From Candidatus Contubernalis alkalaceticus (GTDB lineage: Bacteria; Bacillota; Dethiobacteria; SKNC01): a DNA stretch of 61,997 bases. Location of the stretch: NCBI RefSeq assembly GCF_022558445.1, contig NZ_CP054699.1, positions 2,178,004 through 2,240,000 on the forward strand, given 5' to 3'. The translations under genes were made by a program, and so were the position numbers. Under the pieces are notes generated by a model that had not been told where the DNA came from, ran no database searches, and was given only the letters and a program-made list of their open reading frames with translations. Positions within the stretch are counted from its first letter, which is position 1. Each line of letters begins with the position of its first letter. This document shows positions 17,981-26,928 of this stretch, one piece after another.

Positions 17981-19201
17981 TTAATATCTAGCCCTTCTTA
18001 AAATATCATAGGGTTTTAGCTTTTCGGCACAGGGCAAATACAGAAGCTGCTGAGGGTGTGGTGCTCTGTTCATTGGTTCGCCCTCCAGGGAATAAATCCC
18101 TTCAATTTTCTTTAAAAAAGGATCTCCGTGAGGGCTTAGTACTTCTACAGTTTCTCCCACAGCAAAGTGGTTTCTCTGTTCTACCAGGGCCATTCCTTTT
18201 CCCGGGTCATATTCTTTTACCATGCCGATAAAATCATATCCTTGAAGGTAAGAGCTTTCTTCATATATCTGGTCCTGAACCTTTGGATTATCCAAATAAA
18301 AACCGGTAGTATAAGGGCGATGGCTTACTTTTTCCAGTTCCGCCAGCAATTTTTCACCCGGTTTATAATCGTTAGGATTTAACTTGTACGCCTCCAGAGC
18401 TTTTCGATAAACCTTAGTTACGGTAGCGACGTAATGTACACTTTTCATCCTTCCTTCAATTTTAAAGCAGTCCACCCCTGCATTTATCAGGGCAGGGATG
18501 TGCTCAATCATACACAGGTCCCTGGAATTCATAATATAGGTCCCATATTCATCCTCAAAGACCGGATGAAATTCACCAGGACGCTTTTCCTCCACCAGGT
18601 GATAACGCCATCGGCAGGGGTGAGCGCACTCCCCCAGGTTAGCATCCCTGTGAACCATATATTTACTCAGCAGACATCGACCAGAATAACTGATACACAT
18701 GGCCCCATGCACAAAACATTCAATCCCCAGCGATACCCGGGAACGAATATCTTTAATCTCCCTTAAGGATACTTCCCTGGCTAATACTGCCCTGGAAAAA
18801 CCCTGCTTTTCCCAAAATTTTATGGTCTGCCAGTTGGTAACCGAAGCCTGAGTACTCAAATGAAGGGGAATTTCTGGAACCACCTGTCTGCAAATTTCCA
18901 GCACCGACGGATCAGAAATAATGAACCCGTCGGGCCCCAGCGGGCTCATTTCTTTTAAGTATTTATTTATTTTGGGAAGGTGTTCATTATGAGGAAGTAT
19001 ATTTAAGGCAACGTAAACCTTTTTCCCTTTTTGGTGAGCAAATTCAATTCCCTCTTTCATCTCTTCGGAAGAGAAATTCCCTGCAAACGACCGTAGGCTG
19101 AACTCTTTCCCTCCAATATATACAGCGTCAGCCCCGTAATGCAAAGCAATTTTTAATTTTTCCAAATCCCCGGCGGGTGCCAGTAGTTCGGGCAGTGTCA
19201 T
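17981..19201 (-). CDS. U32-family protein, TrhP/YrrO-like tRNA hydroxylation protein
   Basis: About 406 residues. PF01136 (peptidase U32) features are LLAPAGDLEKLKIALHYGAD at the N-terminus and a cysteine-rich centre: ECFVHGAMCISYSGRCLLS plus GECAHPCRW, the iron-sulfur-type cysteines of the family. Members next to mltG in Bacillus (YrrN/YrrO) support 5-hydroxyuridine formation at tRNA wobble U34; many are still annotated as collagenase-like peptidases. GTG 19213 is in frame, but AGGTG lies 9 bases before ATG 19201, so I prefer the latter. Location downstream of mltG fits the Bacillus order, although yrrM and yrrN are missing. Confidence 0.9.
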   Translation of the reverse strand: MTLPELLAPAGDLEKLKIALHYGADAVYIGGKEFSLRSFAGNFSSEEMKEGIEFAHQKGKKVYVALNILPHNEHLPKINKYLKEMSPLGPDGFIISDPSVLEICRQVVPEIPLHLSTQASVTNWQTIKFWEKQGFSRAVLAREVSLREIKDIRSRVSLGIECFVHGAMCISYSGRCLLSKYMVHRDANLGECAHPCRWRYHLVEEKRPGEFHPVFEDEYGTYIMNSRDLCMIEHIPALINAGVDCFKIEGRMKSVHYVATVTKVYRKALEAYKLNPNDYKPGEKLLAELEKVSHRPYTTGFYLDNPKVQDQIYEESSYLQGYDFIGMVKEYDPGKGMALVEQRNHFAVGETVEVLSPHGDPFLKKIEGIYSLEGEPMNRAPHPQQLLYLPCAEKLKPYDILRRARY

Positions 19202-19273
19202 ATTATTAATCACCTGTATTTACTGCTTATTTTATCTCGATAATCTTACCAGCTTTAGCTAATCTATAGTATC

Positions 19274-20317
19274 TCATGAGTCTCTTTCCCTTACGGCCTT
19301 ACGCTGGTTTTCCAAATGCTCCTGTAAAGTTCTGCTGAAATAATGACCACCGGAATTATCTCCCCTTAAAACAAAATAAAGATTATCGGTTTCCTCCGGA
19401 TAAAGAGCTGCATGAATAGCATCCCTGCCAGGACTGGCGATAGGCCCGGGAGGAAGGCCGGTATGTAAATATGTATTATAAGGCGAATCAATCTCCGTGT
19501 CTCTGGTTGAAAGTTTAGGTTTTATCTCCCCCAGAGCATATTGAACGGTGGCACAAGACTGCAAAAGCATATTCCTTTGAAGCCGATTGTGAAAAACACC
19601 GGAAATTATAGGTCTTTCCTCCTTTAATCTGGCCTCTCTTTCAATGATGGAAGCCAAAGTTACCACTTCATGAACGGTCATCCCCAATTCCTCTGCCCGC
19701 TGTTGATAAGTATCGTTAAAAACCCCTTCAAACTGCCGCAGCATCCGATGAATAATTTCCTCTTCTGCGTCATCATCTTCCAGGTAATAGGTATCGGGGA
19801 AAAGATAACCCTCAACAGGATAAGTGGACTGTGTAATATCCTTTAAAAACCAATAATCAAATTGTTTTTCCAATAGAAGTTCCAAAAAAACTTCCTCTTC
19901 CACCACTCCCTGAGCTTCTAACCGGGCTGCAACTTGTTCTACCCGAAAACCTTCCGGAAGAGTTATACGGGTATAACTCTGAATCACATCTCCCTGATAA
20001 AGTTTCTCTAAAATTTCGTCCATATTCATTGCGGTATAAAACTCATACTCCCCGGCCTTAAGCCTGCCGTCATAACCCTTGAACTTAGCATAAACCCTAA
20101 AGGCCAGGTTATTGCGAACCACCCCTGCTTGCTTTAAGGTCTCGGCGATATTCCCTGATGAGGCTCCCTGTGGAATTTCAACTAAAACCAAATTACTTTC
20201 TGCCCCTGATACCGGAAGAACCTGCTGCATCAACATATCAGAGGACACAAAAAAAATAAGGAGACCCAGGCAGAATACAATTAATAACTTGTGCCAGCCG
20301 GCATATGCTCTTGACAA
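19274..20317 (-). CDS. mltG: Endolytic murein transglycosylase MltG
   Basis: About 347 residues: one N-terminal membrane anchor, then a LysM-like part (VLVEIPQGASSGNIAETLK), then the YceG catalytic domain with VVTLASIIEREARLKEERP (catalytic Glu), VFHNRL, SPYNTYLHTGLPPGPIASPG and YFVLRGDNSGGHYFS. It cleaves nascent glycan strands in the periplasm-equivalent zone and sets strand length. The frame extends to TTG 20332, but the AGGTGG ribosome site falls inside that extension, 6 bases before TTG 20317; I place the start there. The gene lies between the DUF1292 gene and the U32 gene. Confidence 0.93.
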   Translation of the reverse strand: MSRAYAGWHKLLIVFCLGLLIFFVSSDMLMQQVLPVSGAESNLVLVEIPQGASSGNIAETLKQAGVVRNNLAFRVYAKFKGYDGRLKAGEYEFYTAMNMDEILEKLYQGDVIQSYTRITLPEGFRVEQVAARLEAQGVVEEEVFLELLLEKQFDYWFLKDITQSTYPVEGYLFPDTYYLEDDDAEEEIIHRMLRQFEGVFNDTYQQRAEELGMTVHEVVTLASIIEREARLKEERPIISGVFHNRLQRNMLLQSCATVQYALGEIKPKLSTRDTEIDSPYNTYLHTGLPPGPIASPGRDAIHAALYPEETDNLYFVLRGDNSGGHYFSRTLQEHLENQRKAVRERDS

Positions 20318-20402
20318 TAGAATCCACCTCAAATCCCCTAAAATTATGATGAAATGACCTTAAACAGCAGAGCTGCTTATAAAGATTGTACCACTAATTG
20401 GA

Positions 20403-20720
20403 TTAATCTTCAATATCCATTTCTTCCACATCCATGTCTTCCTCTTCATCACTGCCCCGTTCTTCCCAGGCAGTGGCCACATTTTCCCATTCCTGATCAT
20501 CTTCAACCACCATTAGAACCTGACCCTGTTCATCCTGAAGCACTCTAAAAATAACGGCCTCATCTGCAGCTCCTCCATCGGGTTCTTCAACTTTCTCAAA
20601 AGGTAAAAGAATAGCATATTCCTTTTCTTCCACCACAATCAGGTCAACTATGGAAAACAAATGTTCTTTACCCTCTTCGTCTACTAAAGTAAGGACTTCG
20701 TTTCTTTCTTCCATTTTCAA
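20403..20720 (-). CDS. DUF1292 family acidic protein (YrzB-like)
   Basis: A 105-residue, strongly acidic protein. The DUF1292 core is VLTLVDEEGKEHLFSIVDLI, then EYAILLPFE, then AVIFRVLQDEQGQ. The last 30 residues are nearly all Asp, Glu and Met. Function is unknown; the family sits beside ruvX (yrrK) and ireB (yrzL) in many Firmicutes, as it does here. Start TTG 20720 has GGGAG 5 bases upstream; an ATG two codons later is possible. Confidence 0.9.
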   Translation of the reverse strand: MKMEERNEVLTLVDEEGKEHLFSIVDLIVVEEKEYAILLPFEKVEEPDGGAADEAVIFRVLQDEQGQVLMVVEDDQEWENVATAWEERGSDEEEDMDVEEMDIED

Positions 20721-20859
20721 ATCAACTCCCTTTTATTAGTCTAATACTAAAGTTAACCATTACGGGTTTAACAGCAAATTTTTATACGAAAAGTAATTAT
20801 AAACTTATAGCTGTTAATCATCCTAATTATATCCAAATGAATAAATAATATCCTAAAGT

Positions 20860-21273
20860 TTACATTCTTTCTTTATCCAGAAAATTTTGCAGGATAAAAA
20901 CCGCAGCCATCTTATCAATAACTTTTTTTCTTTTGGCTCGACTCAGGTCTGCCTCCAGTAAAAGCTTCTCTGCCGCCACCGTGGTAAGCCGTTCATCCCA
21001 AAATACTACGGGAATACTTGTCCGGGAGGTAAGCTTTTCACCAAATGCCCTGGCCTTCTGAGCTCCAGGACCCTCAGTATTATTCATATTCAAGGGGAGT
21101 CCCATCACAATCTTCTCCACTTCATATTCAATCACCAGGGCCAGCAGGCGTTTTAAATCCTCCTCCATTGTTCGGCGTCTTATAACCTCTAATCCCCGGG
21201 CTATTAAACCTGTTGGATCGCCAAGGGCTACCCCAATGGTCTTTTCCCCCAGATCCAGTGCCATTATCCTCAT
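20860..21273 (-). CDS. ruvX: RuvX/YqgF putative Holliday junction resolvase or pre-16S rRNA nuclease
   Basis: A 137-residue RNase H-fold protein. Visible catalytic acidic residues are in MALDLGEKTIGVALGD, VMGLPLNMNN (with the conserved PLN) and WDERLTTVAAE, and Asp occurs in KKVIDKMAAVFILQ. The family was first proposed as an alternative Holliday junction resolvase and acts in 16S rRNA 5'-end maturation in E. coli. It starts ATG behind AAGGGAG. In Firmicutes it is normally immediately after ireB; here an aldo/keto reductase gene is inserted between them. Confidence 0.94.
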   Translation of the reverse strand: MRIMALDLGEKTIGVALGDPTGLIARGLEVIRRRTMEEDLKRLLALVIEYEVEKIVMGLPLNMNNTEGPGAQKARAFGEKLTSRTSIPVVFWDERLTTVAAEKLLLEADLSRAKRKKVIDKMAAVFILQNFLDKERM

Positions 21274-21287
21274 GGTTTCTCCCTTAC

Positions 21288-22235
21288 TTAATAAATTTTT
21301 ATACAGATATCCTCACAATATACTCCGCAGTAACCACAGAAAATACAGTCACTTTTTCTTACCTGAGCTTTATTGTCCTTTATAGTCAAAGCCCCCTGAG
21401 GACAATGACTGATGCATTCTCCACATCCCTTGCACCATGATTCCACCACAATCCGCCTTGGTTTAGCCATTAATTGGTTTCTTAAATCCTCAGGCACTAA
21501 AGTATCTGAAAAAACCGCCTGATTGAACAGGAGTTCCTCACCAGATTGCATTCCCACCGCTACAGAATGAATAAAACTGTGGGAGAGTACAAAATTAAAG
21601 GCCTTTTCCGCCTGCTTAATTAGATGCCCCCCACCTAGGGGTTTCATGGCATATATCCCGATATTTTTCTCTGCAGCTTTTTTTAGTAAACTCAGCATTT
21701 GTTCTACAGTACCGTCCCTGATACCGATTCCCCTGAAATTGACCAATGGATGGATAATTTCAATTTCCGGATATTTCAGAGCAGCCTCTACAGCGGCAGT
21801 AGTATGACAGGAAATTCCCACAGCCCTGACATAACCCTTTTCTTTGGCTCTGAGCAAATACTCCAGAGCTTCAAAATGACCCTTTATGGTATTCTCCGAC
21901 TCCTGCTCATGCAGAAGGAAAATGTCTACTGCCTCAAGACCCATTTCCCTTAACGCTTTTGATAGACTTTTTTCCATGTTTTCTTTTGTATAAGCATAGG
22001 ACTTAGTAGCCACCACCGGTTTTGGATTCATGTTTTTAAAAGCAGAACAGAGATAATCATAGTTTTTATATATTTCCGCCGTATCAAAAAAGTTAATGCC
22101 GTTTTCAAAGGCATCAACAAGAAGAGAGGCCCCTTTCTCTATACTCAATCGGGCCTGAAGAGGGCCGATGGTTAGAGTTCCAAAACAGAGCCTCGATACG
22201 GTTATTCCTGTTTTACCCAGGTCACAATAATTCAC
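21288..22235 (-). CDS. Aldo/keto reductase with C-terminal 2[4Fe-4S] ferredoxin domain
   Basis: A 315-residue protein. Residues about 1-240 form an aldo/keto reductase barrel: LGKTGITVSRLCFGTL, FFDTAEIYKNYDYL (catalytic Tyr context), VVATKSYAYTKENM and GIYAMKPLGGG. Residues about 265-315 carry two clusters of four cysteines: CKGCGECISHC and CIFCGYCGVYC. Such fusions occur in anaerobes and probably pass electrons from ferredoxin to a carbonyl substrate; the substrate is unknown. Start GTG 22235 with AGGAG 7 bases upstream. The gene interrupts the usual ireB-ruvX neighbourhood with only 13-14 bases on each side. Confidence 0.88.
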   Translation of the reverse strand: MNYCDLGKTGITVSRLCFGTLTIGPLQARLSIEKGASLLVDAFENGINFFDTAEIYKNYDYLCSAFKNMNPKPVVATKSYAYTKENMEKSLSKALREMGLEAVDIFLLHEQESENTIKGHFEALEYLLRAKEKGYVRAVGISCHTTAAVEAALKYPEIEIIHPLVNFRGIGIRDGTVEQMLSLLKKAAEKNIGIYAMKPLGGGHLIKQAEKAFNFVLSHSFIHSVAVGMQSGEELLFNQAVFSDTLVPEDLRNQLMAKPRRIVVESWCKGCGECISHCPQGALTIKDNKAQVRKSDCIFCGYCGVYCEDICIKIY

Positions 22236-22248
22236 ACAAATACTCCTT

Positions 22249-22509
22249 TTATAATCCTTCCAGGTAACTTTTCACCAGTTCTTCTAAGAGTTCATCCCGT
22301 TCAATTTTTCGAATAAGGCTTCGGGCATTGTTAAAACTGGTAATATAAGCAGGATCGCCCGAGAGCAGGTAGCCCACGATTTGATTTATGGGATTATACC
22401 CTTTCTCTTTTAAAGATTCGTATACCTGCTTCATAACATCATTAACTTGGATTATTTCTTCGTCTGCTTTTACATTAAATTTCATGGTATGCTCAAAAGA
22501 ATTTTTCAT
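22249..22509 (-). CDS. ireB: IreB family regulatory phosphoprotein
   Basis: An 86-residue protein of the UPF0297/DUF965 family. Diagnostic features are TMKFN near the N-terminus, [43 protein letters not shown] split over the C-terminal half, and a short acidic end. In Enterococcus IreB is phosphorylated on N-terminal threonines by the kinase IreK and affects cephalosporin resistance. No PASTA kinase is seen in this window. The gene follows alaS by 92 bases, the usual Firmicutes order. Confidence 0.95.
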   Translation of the reverse strand: MKNSFEHTMKFNVKADEEIIQVNDVMKQVYESLKEKGYNPINQIVGYLLSGDPAYITSFNNARSLIRKIERDELLEELVKSYLEGL

Positions 22510-22601
22510 GCTGTCCCCCCTTCACAAGAAAGGATTAGGTTTGTAGAATTAACATACATATTCGCCAAGAGGAAATATAATCCTCTAAAAAAATCAAGAA
22601 A

Positions 22602-25226
22602 TTAAACCATCAGTTTTTCAACCATTACTGCTGCTTGCTTTAAGGCCGAGGGAAGCTTATCTTTTTCTTTTCCCCCCGCCTGAGCCATATCCGGCCTTCC
22701 GCCGCCACCACCGCCGGTTTGTTTGGCGGCTTCCCCTACAATTTTTCCTGCATGCAATCCCTTTTTCACCAGATCTGCCGTCACCGCTGCCACCAAGAGG
22801 ACTTTCTCTCCTTTGACAGAACCCAGAACCACCACACCGGAACCCATCTTATCCTTAAGCTGATCGGCCATACTGCGCAGCTGCTCCATTTCCGTCACAT
22901 TCACCTGTGCAGCCAGCACCGGAACCCCTTTTACCTGTACTGCTTTGTCCAACAGTTCATCCACTTTCTGGGAAGCCAGCTTACTGCGAAGGTTCTGGTT
23001 CTCCTTTACCATTTCATTATAGGATTGAATTAATGTCTCCAGTCTTGGTAAAAAATTTTCCTCTTTTGTTTTTAGTGCCACCGATCCTCGGGTTAAAATT
23101 TCTTCTTTTTCTGATAGGTAATGGTAGGCCCCTGGCCCGGAAAGAGCTTCTATTCTTCTCAAACCCGTGCCAATTCCACTTTCAGACAATATCTTAAATA
23201 GGCCAATATCACCTGTATGTTTTACATGGGTGCCACCGCATAACTCCAGGCTGTAATTATCAATACTTACCATGCGGACTTTATCTTCATATTTTCCTTC
23301 AAATAGAGCCATGGCCCCACTTTCCCTAGCTGCCTGGAGGGTGGTCTCCTGGGTATCTACTTTAAGGTTTTTCCAAATATGTTTATTTACAATTTCCTCA
23401 ATCTTTTTCACCTCATCCTGGGAAAGAGATGCAAAGTGGGTAAAGTCAAAACGAAGTCTTTGGGGCGCCACCAGTGAACCCGCCTGGTTTACATGTTCCC
23501 CCAACACTTCCTTTAAAGCCCGGTGCAGCAGGTGGGTCACTGTATGGTTTCTACAGATTAAACCCCTTTTGTTGGAGTCCACCAATGCTTTCACTTTCTC
23601 CCCTGTATATATTTCTCCCCGAATTACTCGTGCCCTATGCAAAAACAGGTCATAAGTACCCAGTTTGGTATCCTGAATTTCTACCAATGCACTTTCCGTA
23701 GTGATAGTTCCCTGGTCTCCTACCTGTCCACCACTCTCCGCGTAAAAGGGAGTCTTATCCAAAATCAGAGTTACCTCTTGACCCTCTTCTGCCTTGTCCA
23801 CAATTACATCCCCATTATATATGGCTGCAATTCGAGATTTTGTCTCCAGGGTATCAAAACCTATAAATTCTACCCTCTGGTCTTTAAAGGGTTCAAGATT
23901 GGCCTTAGCTTCTCCAGCGTCCATCTTTTCTCGGGCCGAACGGGCCCGTTCCCGCTGCAGCTCCAGCTGAACCTTAAAGCCCTTTTCGTCTACCCCCAGC
24001 CCTTTCTCCTCCAGAATTTCCCGGGTTAAATCCAATGGAAAACCGAAGGTGTCATACAGCTTAAAGGCCACATCTCCGGGCAGCTCTTTCTCCCCATCCC
24101 TCTGCAGGTCTATCAGGTAAGTGCTGAGCATAGTCAATCCCTGTTCCAGAGTTTCCCGAAAACGTTCCTCCTCCAGCTGTACCACTTTAACAATATAGTC
24201 CTCTCTTTCCTTCAGTTCCTGATAAACATCTCCCATAACTTCACAAATCATTGGCACCGCCTCAAACAAAAACAGGTCTTCTAGACCCAGAAGGCGGCCG
24301 TGTCTTACGGCCCTTCTAATCATCCTTCGCAAGACATAACCCCTTCCCTCATTGGAAGGCTGGATACCATCCACCACCATAAAGGTCAGACTGCGGAGAT
24401 GTTCGGTAAGTATGCGCAGGGATATATCCTCCCTTGAGTTTTCACCGTAACGAACTCCGGTGAGACGGACAAAATAGTCTAAAATGGGCTTAATAATGTC
24501 AATTTCGTAAAAGGTAGGCACATTCTGCAGAGCCATGGCCATCCTTTCCAGCCCAGCGCCGGTGTCGATATTCTTTTGACTTAGAGGCAGGTAGCTGCCA
24601 CCGGAATCACAATTAAACTGAGTAAAAACCAGGTTCCATATTTCTACAAAACGGTCACAATCACAGCCTACCTGACAGTCCGGCCGACCACAGCCAAACT
24701 CAAAACCCAGATCATAATATATTTCTGAGCAGGGTCCGCAAGGGCCCTGACCAATTTCCCAAAAATTATCCTCTTTACCCAGGCGAAAGATTTTGCTTTC
24801 CGGAAGACCCATGATTTTATGCCAAATATCATAGGCCTCATCATCCTCCTGGTAAACGCTCACATAAAGCTTCTTTTCCGGAAGATGATACACCTCGGTA
24901 ACCAGCTCCCAGGCCCATTGAATGGCCTCCTCTTTAAAATAATCCCCAAAAGAAAAATTTCCTAACATTTCAAAAAAAGTAGCATGCCTGGCAGTTTTAC
25001 CTACCCTTTCAATATCCGGTGTCCTTACACATTTTTGACAGGTGGTTACCCGGGGATGAGGGGGCTTTTTTTCACCTGTAAAATAGGGTTTCAAAGGCGC
25101 CATCCCAGCTCCGATTAACAACAGGGTGGGGTCATCCTGGGGGATTAATGAATAGCTGGGAAGTACCAGATGGTCTTTATTTTTAAAGAAATTTAAAAAT
25201 TTCTCCCGTATTTCTTTGGTTTTCAT
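22602..25226 (-). CDS. alaS: Alanyl-tRNA synthetase
   Basis: An 874-residue class II synthetase of normal length. The catalytic core starts with EKFLNFFKNKDHLVLPSYSL and RHATFFEMLGNFSFGDYF; the editing domain contains HTVTHLLHRAL and the zinc-binding CGGTHVKHTGDIG; the C-Ala domain ends with TGGGGGGRPDMAQAGG. It charges tRNA-Ala and clears mischarged Ser or Gly. Start ATG behind AAGGAGGG. A sigma-A-type promoter lies 35 bases upstream and the leader is too short for a T-box. Confidence 0.97.
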   Translation of the reverse strand: MKTKEIREKFLNFFKNKDHLVLPSYSLIPQDDPTLLLIGAGMAPLKPYFTGEKKPPHPRVTTCQKCVRTPDIERVGKTARHATFFEMLGNFSFGDYFKEEAIQWAWELVTEVYHLPEKKLYVSVYQEDDEAYDIWHKIMGLPESKIFRLGKEDNFWEIGQGPCGPCSEIYYDLGFEFGCGRPDCQVGCDCDRFVEIWNLVFTQFNCDSGGSYLPLSQKNIDTGAGLERMAMALQNVPTFYEIDIIKPILDYFVRLTGVRYGENSREDISLRILTEHLRSLTFMVVDGIQPSNEGRGYVLRRMIRRAVRHGRLLGLEDLFLFEAVPMICEVMGDVYQELKEREDYIVKVVQLEEERFRETLEQGLTMLSTYLIDLQRDGEKELPGDVAFKLYDTFGFPLDLTREILEEKGLGVDEKGFKVQLELQRERARSAREKMDAGEAKANLEPFKDQRVEFIGFDTLETKSRIAAIYNGDVIVDKAEEGQEVTLILDKTPFYAESGGQVGDQGTITTESALVEIQDTKLGTYDLFLHRARVIRGEIYTGEKVKALVDSNKRGLICRNHTVTHLLHRALKEVLGEHVNQAGSLVAPQRLRFDFTHFASLSQDEVKKIEEIVNKHIWKNLKVDTQETTLQAARESGAMALFEGKYEDKVRMVSIDNYSLELCGGTHVKHTGDIGLFKILSESGIGTGLRRIEALSGPGAYHYLSEKEEILTRGSVALKTKEENFLPRLETLIQSYNEMVKENQNLRSKLASQKVDELLDKAVQVKGVPVLAAQVNVTEMEQLRSMADQLKDKMGSGVVVLGSVKGEKVLLVAAVTADLVKKGLHAGKIVGEAAKQTGGGGGGRPDMAQAGGKEKDKLPSALKQAAVMVEKLMV

Positions 25227-25260
25227 AATGTCAGATCCCTCCTTAATTGGTTACATGACA

Positions 25261-25290
25261 ATTATATATAAGAGTGCTTCACTGTGTCAA
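25261..25290 (-). promoter_or_regulatory. Sigma-A-type promoter of alaS
   Basis: On the minus strand TTGACA (25285-25290) and TATAAT (25261-25266) are separated by 18 bases, just upstream of the alaS ribosome site. Confidence 0.65.
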
Positions 25291-25326
25291 CAAAAGCAGA
25301 TATTTCGTAGAAGCTGTAACTTTTTT

Positions 25327-26394
25327 CTAAATAAATTTATTTTTCCTGAGATGTTTGAACAACACTTTAATAACTGCCACCACTGGAACAGCAAATATTA
25401 AACCCAACAACCCAAAAAAACTTCCTCCCGCTAAAAGAGACAGAATTACAATCACCGGATGAAGACCTAAGTTTTTTCCAAAAACGGTGGGGGTCAACAC
25501 ATGGCTTTCTACCTGCTGCACAATAGTAATCATCAGGATTACTTTCAAAGCCAATAAGGGGGACTCCAATAGAGCTATGAAAAAAGCCGGTACAGCCCCA
25601 ATAATAGGTCCAAAATACGGAATAACATTGGTTACACCATTAATAATAGCCAAAAGAAGGGCAAACTCCACCCCCAAAACCAACAAACCCACGTAAACCA
25701 TACCGGCCACAAAAATACTGATAAAAATTTGTCCCCGCACATAAGCCCCCAGGGTTTTATCAATGTCCTCTGCTGCTGCCCTTACCCTGCCCCGATATTT
25801 GTGGGGAATCATTTTGTAAATAAACCTCTTAATATTTTCTAAATCCTTCAAAATATAAAAAACCAGCAGGGGAATTAAAACCAGTAAAATAATATGGCTG
25901 AACAGGTTAATCACCGTTTCCGTGAAACCCTCCAGCAGGTCAAGAATCAGGCCTTGAAACTGATCAATATTGGTATCAATAACACTTCTGATACTGTCCG
26001 GCAAATTAAAACGGTGATAATCCTGCTGCATTTCTACGATAAACTGTTGAATTTGTGAAGAATACATTGGTACCTTCACCAACAGTTTCTGCATCTCACC
26101 CATAAGAGAGGGAATAACATTAATAGAGAGTAAAACCAAAGTTAGAAAAAAAGCAAGATATATGATAAAAATCCCTACAGAACGGGATATATTTTTCTGA
26201 CAGACAAACTCTAATAAAGGATTTAAAAGATAGGCTATAATAAAAGAGGCCAAAAAAGGGAATAAAACTGAAATAAGAGTGTTCCTTAAGGAATAAAGGC
26301 CATATAAAATTAACAAGGCAAAAATAAAAATAAGGAACACACCAGCCAGCGTCATTCCATAACAAAAAATATCTTTTATCTTTCGCCTATCCAT
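25327..26394 (-). CDS. AI-2E family transporter (YrrI-like permease)
   Basis: A 355-residue membrane protein of PF01594. There are about seven or eight hydrophobic segments, with the family's central amphipathic region (residues about 105-150) and the motif INGVTNVIPYFGPIIGAVPA near residue 255, followed by HPVIVILSLLAGG. The substrate is not established for most members, despite the family name. ATG 26394 is preferred because GGAGGGG lies 5 bases before it. The gene precedes alaS as in Bacillus, where yrrI is nearby. Confidence 0.9.
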   Translation of the reverse strand: MDRRKIKDIFCYGMTLAGVFLIFIFALLILYGLYSLRNTLISVLFPFLASFIIAYLLNPLLEFVCQKNISRSVGIFIIYLAFFLTLVLLSINVIPSLMGEMQKLLVKVPMYSSQIQQFIVEMQQDYHRFNLPDSIRSVIDTNIDQFQGLILDLLEGFTETVINLFSHIILLVLIPLLVFYILKDLENIKRFIYKMIPHKYRGRVRAAAEDIDKTLGAYVRGQIFISIFVAGMVYVGLLVLGVEFALLLAIINGVTNVIPYFGPIIGAVPAFFIALLESPLLALKVILMITIVQQVESHVLTPTVFGKNLGLHPVIVILSLLAGGSFFGLLGLIFAVPVVAVIKVLFKHLRKNKFI

Positions 26395-26453
26395 CAAAAC
26401 CCCTCCCCTTAAATATATATGTATACGGGGTAAAATCTACAAATAACTGATTC

Positions 26454-26482
26454 AAAAAAAAAGTAAGCAACTTATGTTGCTT
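26454..26482 (-). terminator. Terminator after the zinc-ribbon gene
   Basis: Stem AAGCAAC / GTTGCTT with loop TTAT, followed on the minus strand by a T9 run. The right arm overlaps the last codons of the zinc-ribbon gene. Confidence 0.8.
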
Positions 26483-26672
26483 TTTCAGGTTGAAAGTAGA
26501 TTTTTTCCTGGGGGTTAATTCCCATATCCACCAAAGAGCCATCGTCTTCTACGTAGTAGATGTTTATCTCCTTTTTTTTATTAACGTTGAACTCGATAAG
26601 ACAGTGCCAGCAGTAATACTGGTCCGTCGCAACCTTTCCGGTATCAACACTCCCGCAAAGGGGGCAGTACAT
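26472..26672 (-). CDS. Small zinc-ribbon protein
   Basis: A 66-residue protein. CPLC at residues 3-6 and CWHC about 20 residues later form a likely zinc ribbon; the rest is a polar region with NVNKKKEINIYYVEDDG. ATG 26672 is chosen because AGGAG lies 8 bases upstream; GTG 26681 would leave no room for it. Function is unknown. It lies alone between mnmA and the AI-2E gene and has its own terminator. The start codon and ribosome site indicate that it is expressed. Confidence 0.75.
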   Translation of the reverse strand: MYCPLCGSVDTGKVATDQYYCWHCLIEFNVNKKKEINIYYVEDDGSLVDMGINPQEKIYFQPEKAT

Positions 26673-26701
26673 ATTACCCACTCCTATTCTGTTTTTAAGT
26701 A

Positions 26702-26725
26702 AGACAAATGACGGTTCTACTGTCT
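26702..26725. repeat. Degenerate member of the AGAACCGTC stem-loop family
   Basis: AGACA (26702-26706) and TGTCT (26721-26725) form a 5-bp stem around a loop that reads AGAACCGTC on the minus strand. The loop core matches the copies at 35720 and 57256. Confidence 0.4.
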
Positions 26726-26928
26726 GATTTGCAATCTTCGCTTCCGTTTTAAAGGCATCATTGTCTTCTTGTAAGTTATGGATACATCAGCAGTATATTT
26801 TTTTTACAATAATTGCAATTAAACCTGCTAACCGTTATTTTACCCGGAATAAGCAAAAAAATACATTAAAATACTTAATTTAATGGTATTAGCAATCCGC
26901 TTAAAATTTCTCAAAGGCACTACTTCCT

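Noticed and set aside
25227-25326. A T-box before alaS
   Set aside because: Only about 100 bases are available, with a promoter inside them and no GGTGG/ACCGCG core.
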